DNA of 14,372 nucleotides from DAISJD01 sp036821645. Lineage in GTDB: Bacteria; Pseudomonadota; Alphaproteobacteria; ATCC43930; CGMCC-115725. Both the position numbers and the translations under genes were made by a program. Of this stretch, positions 6,496 through 14,177 are shown piece by piece. The DNA is taken from the NCBI GenBank assembly GCA_036821645.1, contig DAISJD010000081.1, forward strand, positions 1-14,372, read 5' to 3'. A model generated the notes under the pieces. The model did no database searches, was not told the DNA's origin, and was given only the letters and a program-made list of their open reading frames with translations. Position 1 is the stretch's first letter; each line of letters starts with the position of its first letter.

Positions 6496-7497
6496 TCAGT
6501 CCAGTAAATCCGCCGCATCCGCCCCCAAAAACAAGGCCAGCAACCGACGCGCCCCCGCCATCGCGGTCATTCTGCCGTCGCGCACCGCCGATTCGATTTC
6601 GGGAATCGCCTGGGCGATCGCCGGCTTACGGCGCAACGCCGCGATCAAACCGTCGCCCAGATCCGCCCAGAGGGCCTGTTCCGCCTGGGCCGCACGCCGG
6701 GCCGCCTTGGCCCCCGCCTCGGTCATGACGGTTTGATGGTACAGGATCCGCTCCCACGCCTGGGCGAGCCCTTCCCCACTCAAGGCGGAAACCGGCAGAA
6801 CCTCCGGTTGCCACGCGGCATGAACCGGGCGCAGCAATCGAAGCGCCGAGCGGTAATCGGCAACGGCGGTGAGCGCCATGGGCCGTGTCGCCCCATCGGC
6901 CTTGTTTACAAGGATGAGATCGGCCAATTCGACGATGCCTTTCTTGATCCCCTGCAACTCATCGCCCGCCGACGGCAGCAACAAGAGGCAGAACAGATCG
7001 ACCATCGCGGCGACACTGGTTTCCGATTGGCCGACGCCGACCGTTTCGACCAGGATCACATCGAAGCCCGCCGCCTCGCACAGCAAGATCGCCTCGCGCG
7101 TACGCCGCGCCACACCGCCCAGCGTGCCGCCCGACGGCGAGGGGCGGATGAAGGCCCGAACGTCGCGGGCAAGATCGGTCATCCGCGTCTTGTCGCCCAG
7201 AATCGACCCACCTGTGCGTTGCGAGGACGGATCGACCGCCAGCACGGCGACCCGATGCCCAGCCGCGAGCAAGGATAGGCCGAACGCTTCGATGAAGGTC
7301 GATTTCCCGACCCCCGGCACACCGGAAATGCCGAGCCGGATCGATCGGCCCGCATCGGGTAACAGGGCGGCCAACAATCGATCTGCCATCGCCCGATGAT
7401 CGGCGCGCGTCGATTCGATCAAGGTGATGGCCTGGGCCAAGGCCCGCCGATCGCCAGCCCGCAATGCTGCCGCTCGCCGCAGGATCGCCTCATCCAT
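6496..7497 (-). CDS. meaB: MeaB/ArgK-family G3E P-loop GTPase (methylmalonyl-CoA mutase chaperone type)
   Basis: MeaB is a GTPase that loads and protects the adenosylcobalamin cofactor of methylmalonyl-CoA mutase; the same family was earlier called ArgK. The 333-residue product has the family length. Motifs are Walker A GVPGVGKST (residues 59-67), VDPSSQRTGGSILGDKTRM (88-106), Walker B/switch ETVGVGQSE (151-159) and the base-recognition motif NKAD (198-201). A helical, Ala/Arg-rich C-terminal part fits the dimerisation arm. The ATG at 7497 follows AAAGGA by six bases. An upstream in-frame GTG at 7521 is less well placed. It begins 33 bases after the trmO stop on the same strand, so it is probably the last gene of that operon. 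No mutase gene is in the window. Confidence 0.92.
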   Translation of the reverse strand: MDEAILRRAAALRAGDRRALAQAITLIESTRADHRAMADRLLAALLPDAGRSIRLGISGVPGVGKSTFIEAFGLSLLAAGHRVAVLAVDPSSQRTGGSILGDKTRMTDLARDVRAFIRPSPSGGTLGGVARRTREAILLCEAAGFDVILVETVGVGQSETSVAAMVDLFCLLLLPSAGDELQGIKKGIVELADLILVNKADGATRPMALTAVADYRSALRLLRPVHAAWQPEVLPVSALSGEGLAQAWERILYHQTVMTEAGAKAARRAAQAEQALWADLGDGLIAALRRKPAIAQAIPEIESAVRDGRMTAMAGARRLLALFLGADAADLLD

Positions 7498-7530
7498 CGC
7501 CGTTCCTTTCGTTTTCACCACGCGACCCCA

Positions 7531-7989
7531 TCACCAATAATGGGCCATGAGATCGCGCGCCCATTCCGGTTCCCGCACGTCGCCTCTGGGGCCGAATGCC
7601 CCCATCACAGGCTTGATGTCGAAGACGGGCGACCCATGCAGCGCATCGAGGCCCCGGACATAGACGTGATAGGGGGCGACCCGCACCAATTCGCAAACAC
7701 TCATGCCCAAATGGTTGGGCCGATCTTTACCGCGCTGCGCCAAGATACCCACTTTCGGCCATTCGTAGCACCCGCGCGGATGACGGGCACCGCGCACTTC
7801 GTCTTCGGGGCGGGCCAGATGAAAATGATAGATCACATGGACATGAGAAAACGCGTCGAGCCCGTCGGTTGCCGTCCGGTCGAGACGGGCGGGATTGAGC
7901 CGGATGACGCTTTCGACGGTGGCCCAATGATCGTCGACCGGTGCCGTCCGCCCCCCAACAACCTGACCAATCGGCATAAGCATCAACAT
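7531..7989 (-). CDS. TrmO/TsaA-family protein (probable tRNA m6t6A37 methyltransferase)
   Basis: Members of this family (TsaA, YaeB, VirR; Pfam UPF0066) include TrmO, which methylates N6-threonylcarbamoyladenosine at tRNA position 37 using S-adenosylmethionine. The 152-residue protein shows the family's core: an early IGQVVGGR, the segment DGLDAFSHVHVIYHFH (about 43-57), the signature RPNHLGMSVCELV (about 90-102) and LHGSPVFDIKPV (about 117-128). It is much shorter than E. coli TrmO, lacking the C-terminal extension, as do many archaeal and alphaproteobacterial members. A strong AAGGAGGA (7994-8001) sits just before the ATG at 7989 and supports that start. It lies 55 bases after the ABC exporter gene and 33 before meaB. 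The family is clear; the exact substrate is inferred. Confidence 0.82.
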   Translation of the reverse strand: MLMLMPIGQVVGGRTAPVDDHWATVESVIRLNPARLDRTATDGLDAFSHVHVIYHFHLARPEDEVRGARHPRGCYEWPKVGILAQRGKDRPNHLGMSVCELVRVAPYHVYVRGLDALHGSPVFDIKPVMGAFGPRGDVREPEWARDLMAHYW

Positions 7990-8044
7990 CGCGTCCTCCT
8001 TCAGGATGGGGATATCGGCGGATCATGGCCGTTTTGATCGGGGA

Positions 8045-9898
8045 TCAAACCCCCGCAGCCGCCCGCAACAGGGCAGCATCCGGTTCTTTATCATCGCGCA
8101 ATTGCCGCCGCCAGAGGGCGGCATAAGCCCCCTCGGCCTGCAACAAGTCACGATGGCGCCCTCGTTCGATCACTGCCCCTTGGTCGAGAACGAGAATTTC
8201 GTCGGCATCGACGATCGTCGACAGGCGATGGGCAATCACCAGGGTCGTCCGGTCGGTCGCCACTTGGTTCAGGCTCTCCTGAATGGCCTGTTCCGTCTCG
8301 GTGTCGAGCGCGCTGGTCGCCTCGTCGAAGATCAAAACACGCGGATTCTTTAAAATGACCCGCGCAATCGCCACCCGCTGTTTTTCGCCCCCGGACAATT
8401 TCAAACCGCGCTCGCCCACCCGTGTCTCGTACCCATCGGGCAATCCGGCGATGAAGGCGTCGAGGCGCGCAAGGCGCGCTGCCGCCCGCACGGCCTCGGG
8501 CGACGCATCGGGACAGCCATAGGCGATATTGTAAAAGAGCGTGTCATTGAACAACACGGTATCCTGCGGCACGACGCCGATCGCCGCGCGCAGGCTCTGT
8601 TGCGTCACGCGGCGCAGATCCTGACCGTCGATCTCGATCCCGCCGCCGGTCACATCGTAAAACCGAAACAACAGACGTGCCACGGTCGATTTACCGGCAC
8701 CGCTCGCCCCGACCAAGGCGACCCGGCGTCCGGCCGGTACCGAAAAGCTGACATCCCGCAAGAGTGGGCGACGCGGATCGTAGGCAAAACTGACGGCCCG
8801 AAACCGTACGGCCCCAGGCCCATCGGCAAGGAGAACGGCATCGGGGGCATCGGCCACTTCCGGGGCCTGATCGATCAAACGATAGAGGGCTTCGACATCG
8901 GTCAAGGATTGACGGATATTGCGATAGACGATGCCCAGAATATTGAGCGGCTGATAGAGTTGCAGCAGATAGGCGTTGACCAGAACGAAATCGCCGAGAC
9001 TCATGGTGCCGGCCCTGACGCCGCGCCCAGCCAAAATCATCAGCGCGATCAAGCCGATGCTGATAATCGCCCCTTGACCGATATTGAGCAGGGATAAGGT
9101 CGTCTGGCTCTTGATCGCGGCCTGTTCGAACGTTCTGCGCGCATTATCGAACCGGATGGCCTCGTGGCGTTCATTGCCGAAATATTTGACGGTTTCATAG
9201 TTCAACAGACTATCGATCGCCTTGGCATTGGCCTCTGCGTCGAGGGCGTTCATCGCCCGGCGGAACTTCACCCGCCAGCGGGTAACGAGAACGGTAAAGA
9301 CGACATAGATGACGATCGTGGCGACGGTAACGGCGGTAAAACTTGGCGCATAAGCGCGCCATAGAATCGCCGAGACCAGAACCAATTCCAAAATCGTGGG
9401 CCCGATATTGAACAAAGTAAACGAAGCCAGATATTCGACCCCGGTCGTCCCCCGCTCGATCAGGCGGGATAGACCGCCCGTCTGTCGGTCGAGATGAAAC
9501 CGCAAGGAAAGCGCGTGCAGATGATTGAACACCCGTAAGGCCAAGTGGCGCACGGCCCGTTGCACCACCGGAGCAAAAACCCGCTCGCGCAGTTCGGTAG
9601 AGGTTTGCGCCATCAAGCGGGCCCCGCCATAGGCGAGGATGAGCCCGATCGGGACCAAGGTTTCCCCGCCGATATCCGGTGACAACCCGTCGATCACCTG
9701 CTTATAGACCCACGGCACCAAAATGGTCCCGACCTTGGCCAACAGAATGAAGCCTAAGGACAAAACGGCCCGCAGACGCAAGTTGGGCGCATCCTCGGGC
9801 CAGAAAAACGGCATCAGTTTTTTCAGCAACTGGAAAAAAGGTGGCACCGGGGCATCATGCCCCCCGGCATCCCCCATCGCCCGTTCGGAGCGTCTCAT
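8045..9898 (-). CDS. Atm1/HMT1-type ABC exporter (ABCB7 family), fused permease and ATPase
   Basis: This 617-residue half-transporter has an N-terminal six-helix membrane domain (about residues 40-335) and a C-terminal ATPase. The ATPase shows Walker A GASGAGKST (397-405), Q-loop Gln445, signature LSGGE (501-505), Walker B VLIFDE (521-526) and H-loop His557. The membrane domain carries NYETVKYFGNE (233-243) and LNIGQ (271-275). These are hallmarks of the Atm1 branch, which exports glutathione-related compounds and takes part in Fe-S cluster or heavy-metal homeostasis. The ATG forms an ATGA overlap with the stop of the preceding MFS gene, supporting this start and coupled translation. The Atm1 subfamily call is good; the real cargo here is not known. 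Confidence 0.91.
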   Translation of the reverse strand: MRRSERAMGDAGGHDAPVPPFFQLLKKLMPFFWPEDAPNLRLRAVLSLGFILLAKVGTILVPWVYKQVIDGLSPDIGGETLVPIGLILAYGGARLMAQTSTELRERVFAPVVQRAVRHLALRVFNHLHALSLRFHLDRQTGGLSRLIERGTTGVEYLASFTLFNIGPTILELVLVSAILWRAYAPSFTAVTVATIVIYVVFTVLVTRWRVKFRRAMNALDAEANAKAIDSLLNYETVKYFGNERHEAIRFDNARRTFEQAAIKSQTTLSLLNIGQGAIISIGLIALMILAGRGVRAGTMSLGDFVLVNAYLLQLYQPLNILGIVYRNIRQSLTDVEALYRLIDQAPEVADAPDAVLLADGPGAVRFRAVSFAYDPRRPLLRDVSFSVPAGRRVALVGASGAGKSTVARLLFRFYDVTGGGIEIDGQDLRRVTQQSLRAAIGVVPQDTVLFNDTLFYNIAYGCPDASPEAVRAAARLARLDAFIAGLPDGYETRVGERGLKLSGGEKQRVAIARVILKNPRVLIFDEATSALDTETEQAIQESLNQVATDRTTLVIAHRLSTIVDADEILVLDQGAVIERGRHRDLLQAEGAYAALWRRQLRDDKEPDAALLRAAAGV

Positions 9899-11112
9899 GC
9901 CCGGACGCGCGGCGCTTCTTTTTGCACCGCTTGGTCGTCTGCGTCCACGGATTGCGGCTGGCGCAAGACCTTGACCGCAAGGAAGGTCGAGACCAGCATC
10001 AAGGCGGCACCGGCGAAATAAGGGGCACCCGCCCCCAATTCCTTGAACAGGATACCGGCCAAAGCCGGACCGACAAAACGCGCGAACGATCCGACCGACT
10101 GATTGACCCCGAGGATGGACCCCTGCTCGTAAGCGGTTGCCTCACGCGAGACGAGGGTGGAAATCGCGGGCGAGACCATCCCCATGCCCGACGCCAGCAA
10201 GATCGTTGCAAAGATGGCATAAACCGGCGCATAGCTGATCGCCAGCAGGCCGAGACCAAGCCCGATCAACACGGTACCGATCAGGAGGGTCTTTGCTTCG
10301 CCCAGTTTCTTTGCCATCACACGGATCAACCCGCCCTGCACCAAGACCAGGACAAGACCGACCAGCAGAAACACATTACCGACTTCTTTCGGTCCCCAGC
10401 CATAGCGATGTTCAGCATAAAGACCGAACGTCGTTTCCATGCCCGCAAAGGCAAAAGTCGTCGTGAAGAACAGGGTCATCAGCAAGGACAGGCGCGGACG
10501 AGCGAACGCATCGCGCAACTGCGTGATCCGGCTCGGCTGTGCTGGCATCGTGCGCCGCTTTTCCGGCGACAAAGATTCCTTCAAACTCACAATGGCACCG
10601 ATCAAGGCGGCAAGCGAGAAGGCGGATGCAACAAAGGATGTCAAGGCAACGTCGCTCATCTGCGGTGTGGATCCGGCCAAATGCCCGCCGAGGGGGGGGC
10701 CGAGGGTAAAGCCAAGCCCCAACATCGCGCCCAGCATGCCCATATATTTCGCGCGGTTCTCCGTCGTCGAAATATCCGCCATATAGGCCTGGGCTACGGA
10801 GATGTTGCCAGCCGATAGGCCTTGGATGGCCCGCGCCGCAAACAAGACGAACAACGAGTCGGCAAACCCCATAACGAAATAGGCGACAACCGAACTCGAC
10901 ACGCTAATCAAGACGACCGGCCGTCGCCCAATCCGATCCGACAACCGGCCCCACAACGGGGCCGAAATGATCTGACAGCCCGAATAGGTCGCCATTAACA
11001 TCGTCGCGACGAAGGGATCGGCACCAAATCGTTCGGCATAAAACGGCAGCAGGGGAATGATGATGCCAAAGCCTAACAGATCGATGAAAACCACAAAGAG
11101 AATGACGTACAT
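9895..11112 (-). CDS. MFS drug:H+ antiporter, TetA/DHA1-like
   Basis: This 405-residue inner-membrane protein has about twelve hydrophobic segments and belongs to the major facilitator superfamily, in the branch of TetA and related exporters. It begins MYVILFVVFIDLLGFGIIIP, very like TetA-class proteins. It has motif A GRLSDRIGRRP (about 55-65) between the second and third helices and the antiporter motif C in GAMLGLGFTLGPPLGG (128-143). The frame is open for another 400 bases upstream, but that stretch has no membrane or family-like sequence and contains tandem DNA repeats. The ATG at 11112, preceded by AAGG, is therefore taken as the start. The stop overlaps the ABC exporter start as ATGA. 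Substrate unknown; a tetracycline role should not be assumed. Confidence 0.88.
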   Translation of the reverse strand: MYVILFVVFIDLLGFGIIIPLLPFYAERFGADPFVATMLMATYSGCQIISAPLWGRLSDRIGRRPVVLISVSSSVVAYFVMGFADSLFVLFAARAIQGLSAGNISVAQAYMADISTTENRAKYMGMLGAMLGLGFTLGPPLGGHLAGSTPQMSDVALTSFVASAFSLAALIGAIVSLKESLSPEKRRTMPAQPSRITQLRDAFARPRLSLLMTLFFTTTFAFAGMETTFGLYAEHRYGWGPKEVGNVFLLVGLVLVLVQGGLIRVMAKKLGEAKTLLIGTVLIGLGLGLLAISYAPVYAIFATILLASGMGMVSPAISTLVSREATAYEQGSILGVNQSVGSFARFVGPALAGILFKELGAGAPYFAGAALMLVSTFLAVKVLRQPQSVDADDQAVQKEAPRVRA

Positions 11113-11334
11113 GACAAGACCTTGAAAACAGATCGGACGATGGGAATCGAAAGGGCTGAGAACCGAACACTTAAGGTCGCGTGTCGTCCCTGCACCATGC
11201 GGGTAGAAACGAAAAAATACGCGCATGGCTGCGCAAACACGCAAGCCGACGCTTGCCCCCTTGATAAAGTTTCTTGGGGAAAAACGATAGCCCTGAATTA
11301 TCCTTTTCTGCGCAACGCCACCCGCGCACAAGAC

Positions 11335-11367
11335 AAAGCCCCCGTTTGCGGCCGGAACGGAGGCTTT
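11335..11367. repeat. Long imperfect hairpin in the MFS leader
   Basis: AAAGCC (11335-11340) pairs with GGCTTT (11362-11367). After one C/A mismatch, CCGTT (11342-11346) pairs with AACGG (11356-11360), leaving a nine-base GC-rich loop. On the minus strand it is followed by GTCTTGTG, a poor U-run. It could be a weak terminator for the CBS gene or a leader structure. Confidence 0.4.
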
Positions 11368-11401
11368 GGGTCGGACGGTGACGCCGACGACGTCGGCCCG
11401 G

Positions 11402-11459
11402 GTCGCCAGCGACATCGGTGTGTGTCGCCAGCGACATCGGTGTGTGTCGCCAGCGACAT
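11402..11459. repeat. Tandem 22-base direct repeat, two full and one partial copy, each with a dyad
   Basis: Two identical 22-base units (11402-11423 and 11424-11445) are followed by the first 14 bases of a third (11446-11459). Each unit begins GTCGCCAGCGACAT. In the second and third units the flanking bases make a 14-base dyad, TGTCGC-CA-GCGACA (11423-11436 and 11445-11458). In the first unit the outermost base breaks the symmetry. A 22-base period is about two helical turns, so the dyads would lie on one face of the DNA. They lie about 290 bases before the MFS start and fit a regulator-binding array; the regulator is unknown. Confidence 0.8.
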
Positions 11460-11513
11460 GGGGCCGCCCGACGAGACGGGTCGCAAACGGGGCGGGGGGC
11501 GGGCCCCTGCACC

Positions 11514-11963
11514 TCAATGGTTCATGCTGTAGCCCGACCCCATGAACAACTCGTCGCGCAGCTTGATATCCTCGGCCAGCTCGTCATGGATGGCGGCATA
11601 AAGATCGCGGATCGACAGGATGCCGACGATGCGATTGCCCGCCACCACCGGCAAATGGCGCGAACCGATCCGGCGCATAATGTCCAGCGCCGCTGCAGGC
11701 GTATCGCCGGGCTCTACCGTTGCGGGATCGGGGGTCATGATTTCGGCCACCGTGATCAGGCTTGCGTCCTTGCCCTTGGCCACCACCCGTTGGGTAATAT
11801 CCCGTTCGGTGCAGATTCCGACCAAATGGCCGTGCTCGGCGATCAAAACCGCGCCGATATTGCGATCCGCCATCAATCGGGCGGCATCAAGGGCTGTTTG
11901 CGATGGATGAAGAATGGTCAGAATCTGATCATGCACAAGATCTGGAACGATGCGTCGCCTCAT
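11514..11963 (-). CDS. Two-CBS-domain protein
   Basis: This 149-residue soluble protein consists almost entirely of a CBS domain pair, a module that senses adenosine nucleotides. The first domain covers about residues 14-66 (ending HLVGICTERDI) and the second about 75-127 (VAEIMTPDP to RIVGILSIRDL). The CTERD and LSIRD turns match the usual ribose-phosphate contact in such domains. There is no attached catalytic, channel or kinase domain, so its partner is unknown. GGGAGGAAATC before the ATG at 11963 is a strong ribosome site and fixes the start. The neighbours (MFS gene downstream, aroB upstream) are both separated by large gaps, so it is probably its own transcript. Confidence 0.9.
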   Translation of the reverse strand: MRRRIVPDLVHDQILTILHPSQTALDAARLMADRNIGAVLIAEHGHLVGICTERDITQRVVAKGKDASLITVAEIMTPDPATVEPGDTPAAALDIMRRIGSRHLPVVAGNRIVGILSIRDLYAAIHDELAEDIKLRDELFMGSGYSMNH

Positions 11964-12150
11964 GATTTCCTCCCAGCAATTGTCGGGCGATCCTCCCGCC
12001 CCACGCCAGGGACATGCCGTTACGCTTTTTCATGACCCATCAAACAAGCATAACTGACCTGTACTGGAGTTTTAGCGTGACACCCATCACGGGCAGGGTC
12101 AATCCCATCATCTCGCACCGCAATCAGCGGGAAATTCGGCTTTCCAACCG

Positions 12151-12178
12151 ACCAAAACTCATACTTTGGTATTTTTTT
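12151..12178 (+). terminator. Terminator-like hairpin with T-run on the plus strand, no gene before it
   Basis: ACCAAA (12151-12156) pairs with TTTGGT (12165-12170) over an eight-base loop, followed by A and seven T. The stem is short and AT-rich. No plus-strand gene ends here, so it is either chance or the end of a small RNA made from the aroB-CBS gap. Confidence 0.25.
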
Positions 12179-12198
12179 CAAGGGGATGTCCCAAGGAT

Positions 12199-12214
12199 CG
12201 CGCTGCAAAGCGCG
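12199..12214 (-). repeat. Hairpin immediately after the aroB stop
   Basis: CGCGCT and AGCGCG pair over a four-base loop, one base after the aroB stop on the minus strand. No T-run follows, so it may act as an RNA-end-stabilising hairpin rather than an intrinsic terminator. Confidence 0.4.
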
Positions 12215-12215
12215 C

Positions 12216-13325
12216 TTAAACGGCACCGGCTGCGCGTAAAATTTTTTCCACGGCATCGGACGGCACACCGCGTCGAACTGCGGCAGCACCAATCCCGTTC
12301 AGGGTGATGAAGGTCAAAAGCCCCCCATCGTTTTTTTTATCGTGCTGCATGTGGGCGAGCAATCGGTCGGCGGCAAAGGGCCCACCGGCGATCGCGGTCA
12401 AGGTTGCAGGCAGGCCGGTTTCGGCGATATGGGCCGATATCCGCGCCGCCGACGGGGCATCCAGGGTGCCCAGCGCCACCGACAAGTGAGCCGCCAAAAC
12501 CAAGCCCACGGCCACCGCCTCGCCGTGGAGTAGGGCATCGCCGAAGCCCGTTTCGGCCTCCAACGCATGGCCGAACGTATGGCCTAAATTCAGCAAGGCA
12601 CGCCGCCCCGTCTCGCGTTCGTCCTCGACCACGATTTCGGCCTTCATGGTGCAGCACCGGGCCACAGCCTGTTCCAACAACAGGGGATCGAGGGCAAGAA
12701 GACGGGGAAAATCCCGTACGAGCGCGTCGAAGAAGACCCCATCACCCAACAGGCCGTATTTGACCATTTCGCCGTAACCGGCCAGAAACGCGCGCCGGGG
12801 CAGGGTGCGCAAAACCGATGGATCGACCAAAACCAAACGCGGCTGATGAAAGGCCCCGACCAGATTCTTGCCCTTGCGGCTATTGACCCCGGTCTTGCCG
12901 CCGACAGAACTGTCGATCTGCGCCAGGAGGGTCGTCGGGATCTGGATGAAATCGAGCCCGCGCAGCAACGTCGCCGCCGCAAAACCGCACAAATCGCCGA
13001 CGACGCCGCCACCCAAGGCCACCAAGACATGACGACGCTCAAGGCCGAGTGCCAAGAGCCGTTCGGCAAAATCGGCAAACCGGTGCAGATCCTTGCTCGC
13101 CTCGCCCGGCGGTACGCTCACGACCTGCCAGCAGAGCCCAGCCGCATCCAACGATGCCGTGAATGGGGCGAGATAGAGGGCGGCAACCGTCTCGTCGGTG
13201 ACAATAACGAGGGGACGATCGCCCGTGACGGTGCGCATTGCCGCCCCGGCCCGATCCAAGAGACCCGCCTCGATCACGATCCGATAGGCATGGGCACCAA
13301 GGGCAACCGGAACAACCTGCACCAT
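12216..13325 (-). CDS. aroB: 3-dehydroquinate synthase
   Basis: AroB converts DAHP to 3-dehydroquinate, the second step of the shikimate pathway, using NAD+ and a divalent metal. The 369-residue protein is of normal length. It shows the NAD-binding GGGVVGD (105-111) and the segment IQIPTTLLAQIDSSVGGKTG (127-146). Metal ligands are Glu186 (GYGEMVKYG), His249 in NLGHTFGHALE, and His267 in HGEAVAVG. DKKNDGG lies near the C-terminus. The ATG at 13325 follows GAGGA by nine bases, with an A-rich spacer. It starts 49 bases after the aroK stop on the same strand, the common aroK-aroB operon of proteobacteria. Confidence 0.96.
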   Translation of the reverse strand: MVQVVPVALGAHAYRIVIEAGLLDRAGAAMRTVTGDRPLVIVTDETVAALYLAPFTASLDAAGLCWQVVSVPPGEASKDLHRFADFAERLLALGLERRHVLVALGGGVVGDLCGFAAATLLRGLDFIQIPTTLLAQIDSSVGGKTGVNSRKGKNLVGAFHQPRLVLVDPSVLRTLPRRAFLAGYGEMVKYGLLGDGVFFDALVRDFPRLLALDPLLLEQAVARCCTMKAEIVVEDERETGRRALLNLGHTFGHALEAETGFGDALLHGEAVAVGLVLAAHLSVALGTLDAPSAARISAHIAETGLPATLTAIAGGPFAADRLLAHMQHDKKNDGGLLTFITLNGIGAAAVRRGVPSDAVEKILRAAGAV

Positions 13326-13374
13326 TTTTTTTCATCCTCATGATCATAAGCCAATCCGCAAAATCGGGATCGGC

Positions 13375-13956
13375 CTATTCGACACGCAGATAGCCCCCTT
13401 TATGGAGCGCATCGAGCACGGCCCGCACCGTTTGATCGGGCGAGCCCGGCAAACTATCAACCACGAGATCGGCCTCGGCATAAATGGGATAGCGCAGGGC
13501 CATCAAACGGGTGAGCACCTCGCGCGGATCGGTACCGACGAGCAGGGGCCGATGGGTTCGCCGCGTCACCCGCGCCACCAAAGTTTCGAGATCCGCCCTA
13601 AGCCACAAAGAATGGCCGACCGATCCAATCCGTTCGCGCGTGATCGGATCCATGAAGGCCCCGCCGCCCGTCGCCAGAATCTGGACGGGTCCATCCAAAA
13701 GACGACCGATCACCCGACGTTCGCAACCCCGAAACACGGTTTCGCCGTCCCGGGCGAAAATTTCCGCGATCGTCGCATTCGCGGCTTTTTCGATTTCCTG
13801 ATCGGCATCGGCAAAGGGCAGGCCCAATCGTTGCGCAAGCCTACGGCCGACGCTGGTCTTGCCAGCCCCCATGAGGCCGACCAGCACCAAGGTACGGGAA
13901 AGGATAAGAGAGGGGCCTTTATGCCCATCACCCTGTATCTGCGTGCGCTCCAACAC
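13375..13956 (-). CDS. aroK: Shikimate kinase
   Basis: Shikimate kinase phosphorylates shikimate at the 3-hydroxyl, the fifth step of the pathway. Residues counted from the GTG at 13956 show Walker A GLMGAGKTS (27-35) and the Mg/shikimate aspartates in DADQEIE (Asp50, Asp52). Arg76 lies in FRGCE, the GGG loop is at 97-99, and the lid arginine is in HRPLL (Arg136). There is no ATG before the Walker A, so the start must be non-ATG. GGAG in CTTGGAGCG is better spaced for the TTG at 13953 (five bases) than for the GTG at 13956 (two bases). Product length is 192-193 residues, with a roughly 20-residue N-terminal extension. It is the first gene of the aroK-aroB pair. Confidence 0.94.
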   Translation of the reverse strand: MLERTQIQGDGHKGPSLILSRTLVLVGLMGAGKTSVGRRLAQRLGLPFADADQEIEKAANATIAEIFARDGETVFRGCERRVIGRLLDGPVQILATGGGAFMDPITRERIGSVGHSLWLRADLETLVARVTRRTHRPLLVGTDPREVLTRLMALRYPIYAEADLVVDSLPGSPDQTVRAVLDALHKGGYLRVE

Positions 13957-14177
13957 CGCTCCAAGGCCACCCGGAAAATGCCATAAAATCAGTCGATCCT
14001 GAGCCTAGCACGAAATTGCGCAAGGTCGAACAGCCCCTTTTGCACGGGTGATCGCCTTTAGCGCGGTCGTCTGCATCTTTCATCCGACCACAAAGGCGGG
14101 CGAATGGGCGATGATTTTGCTGTCACGGACGAAAAAAAACAGTAAAACCATCTGACATTACCGAGGCGATGGGCATT
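13957..14177. other. Divergent promoter gap between aroK and the microprotein gene
   Basis: About 220 bases separate aroK (minus) from the small plus-strand gene. Both should have promoters here, but no convincing -35/-10 pair was found. No repeat or RNA gene is apparent. Confidence 0.5.

Larger units (their letters stand above)
11113..11513. other. 400-base non-coding leader of the MFS gene with repeats and hairpins
   Basis: No gene is called here. The stretch holds a 22-base tandem repeat (11402-11459), a hairpin GCCGAC-GAC-GTCGGC (11383-11397), a long imperfect hairpin (11335-11367) and a short hairpin GCAAGC/GCTTGC (11241-11256). It lies after the CBS gene and before the MFS gene on the minus strand. 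It should contain the promoter and control region of the exporter operon, although I see no clear -35/-10 pair. Confidence 0.6.

Noticed and set aside
11402..11459. Tandem repeat considered as a CRISPR array
   Set aside because: Units are 22 bases, directly adjacent with no unique spacers, and no cas gene is present.
11113..11517. Upstream extension of the MFS reading frame by about 135 residues
   Set aside because: The frame is open only because of GC-rich composition; it runs through tandem DNA repeats, has no membrane segment, and the family start MYVILF is at 11112.
12020..12292. 90-codon open frame on the minus strand covering the aroB end and the gap after it
   Set aside because: It overlaps the end of aroB in another frame, has no ribosome site, and resembles no family that I know.
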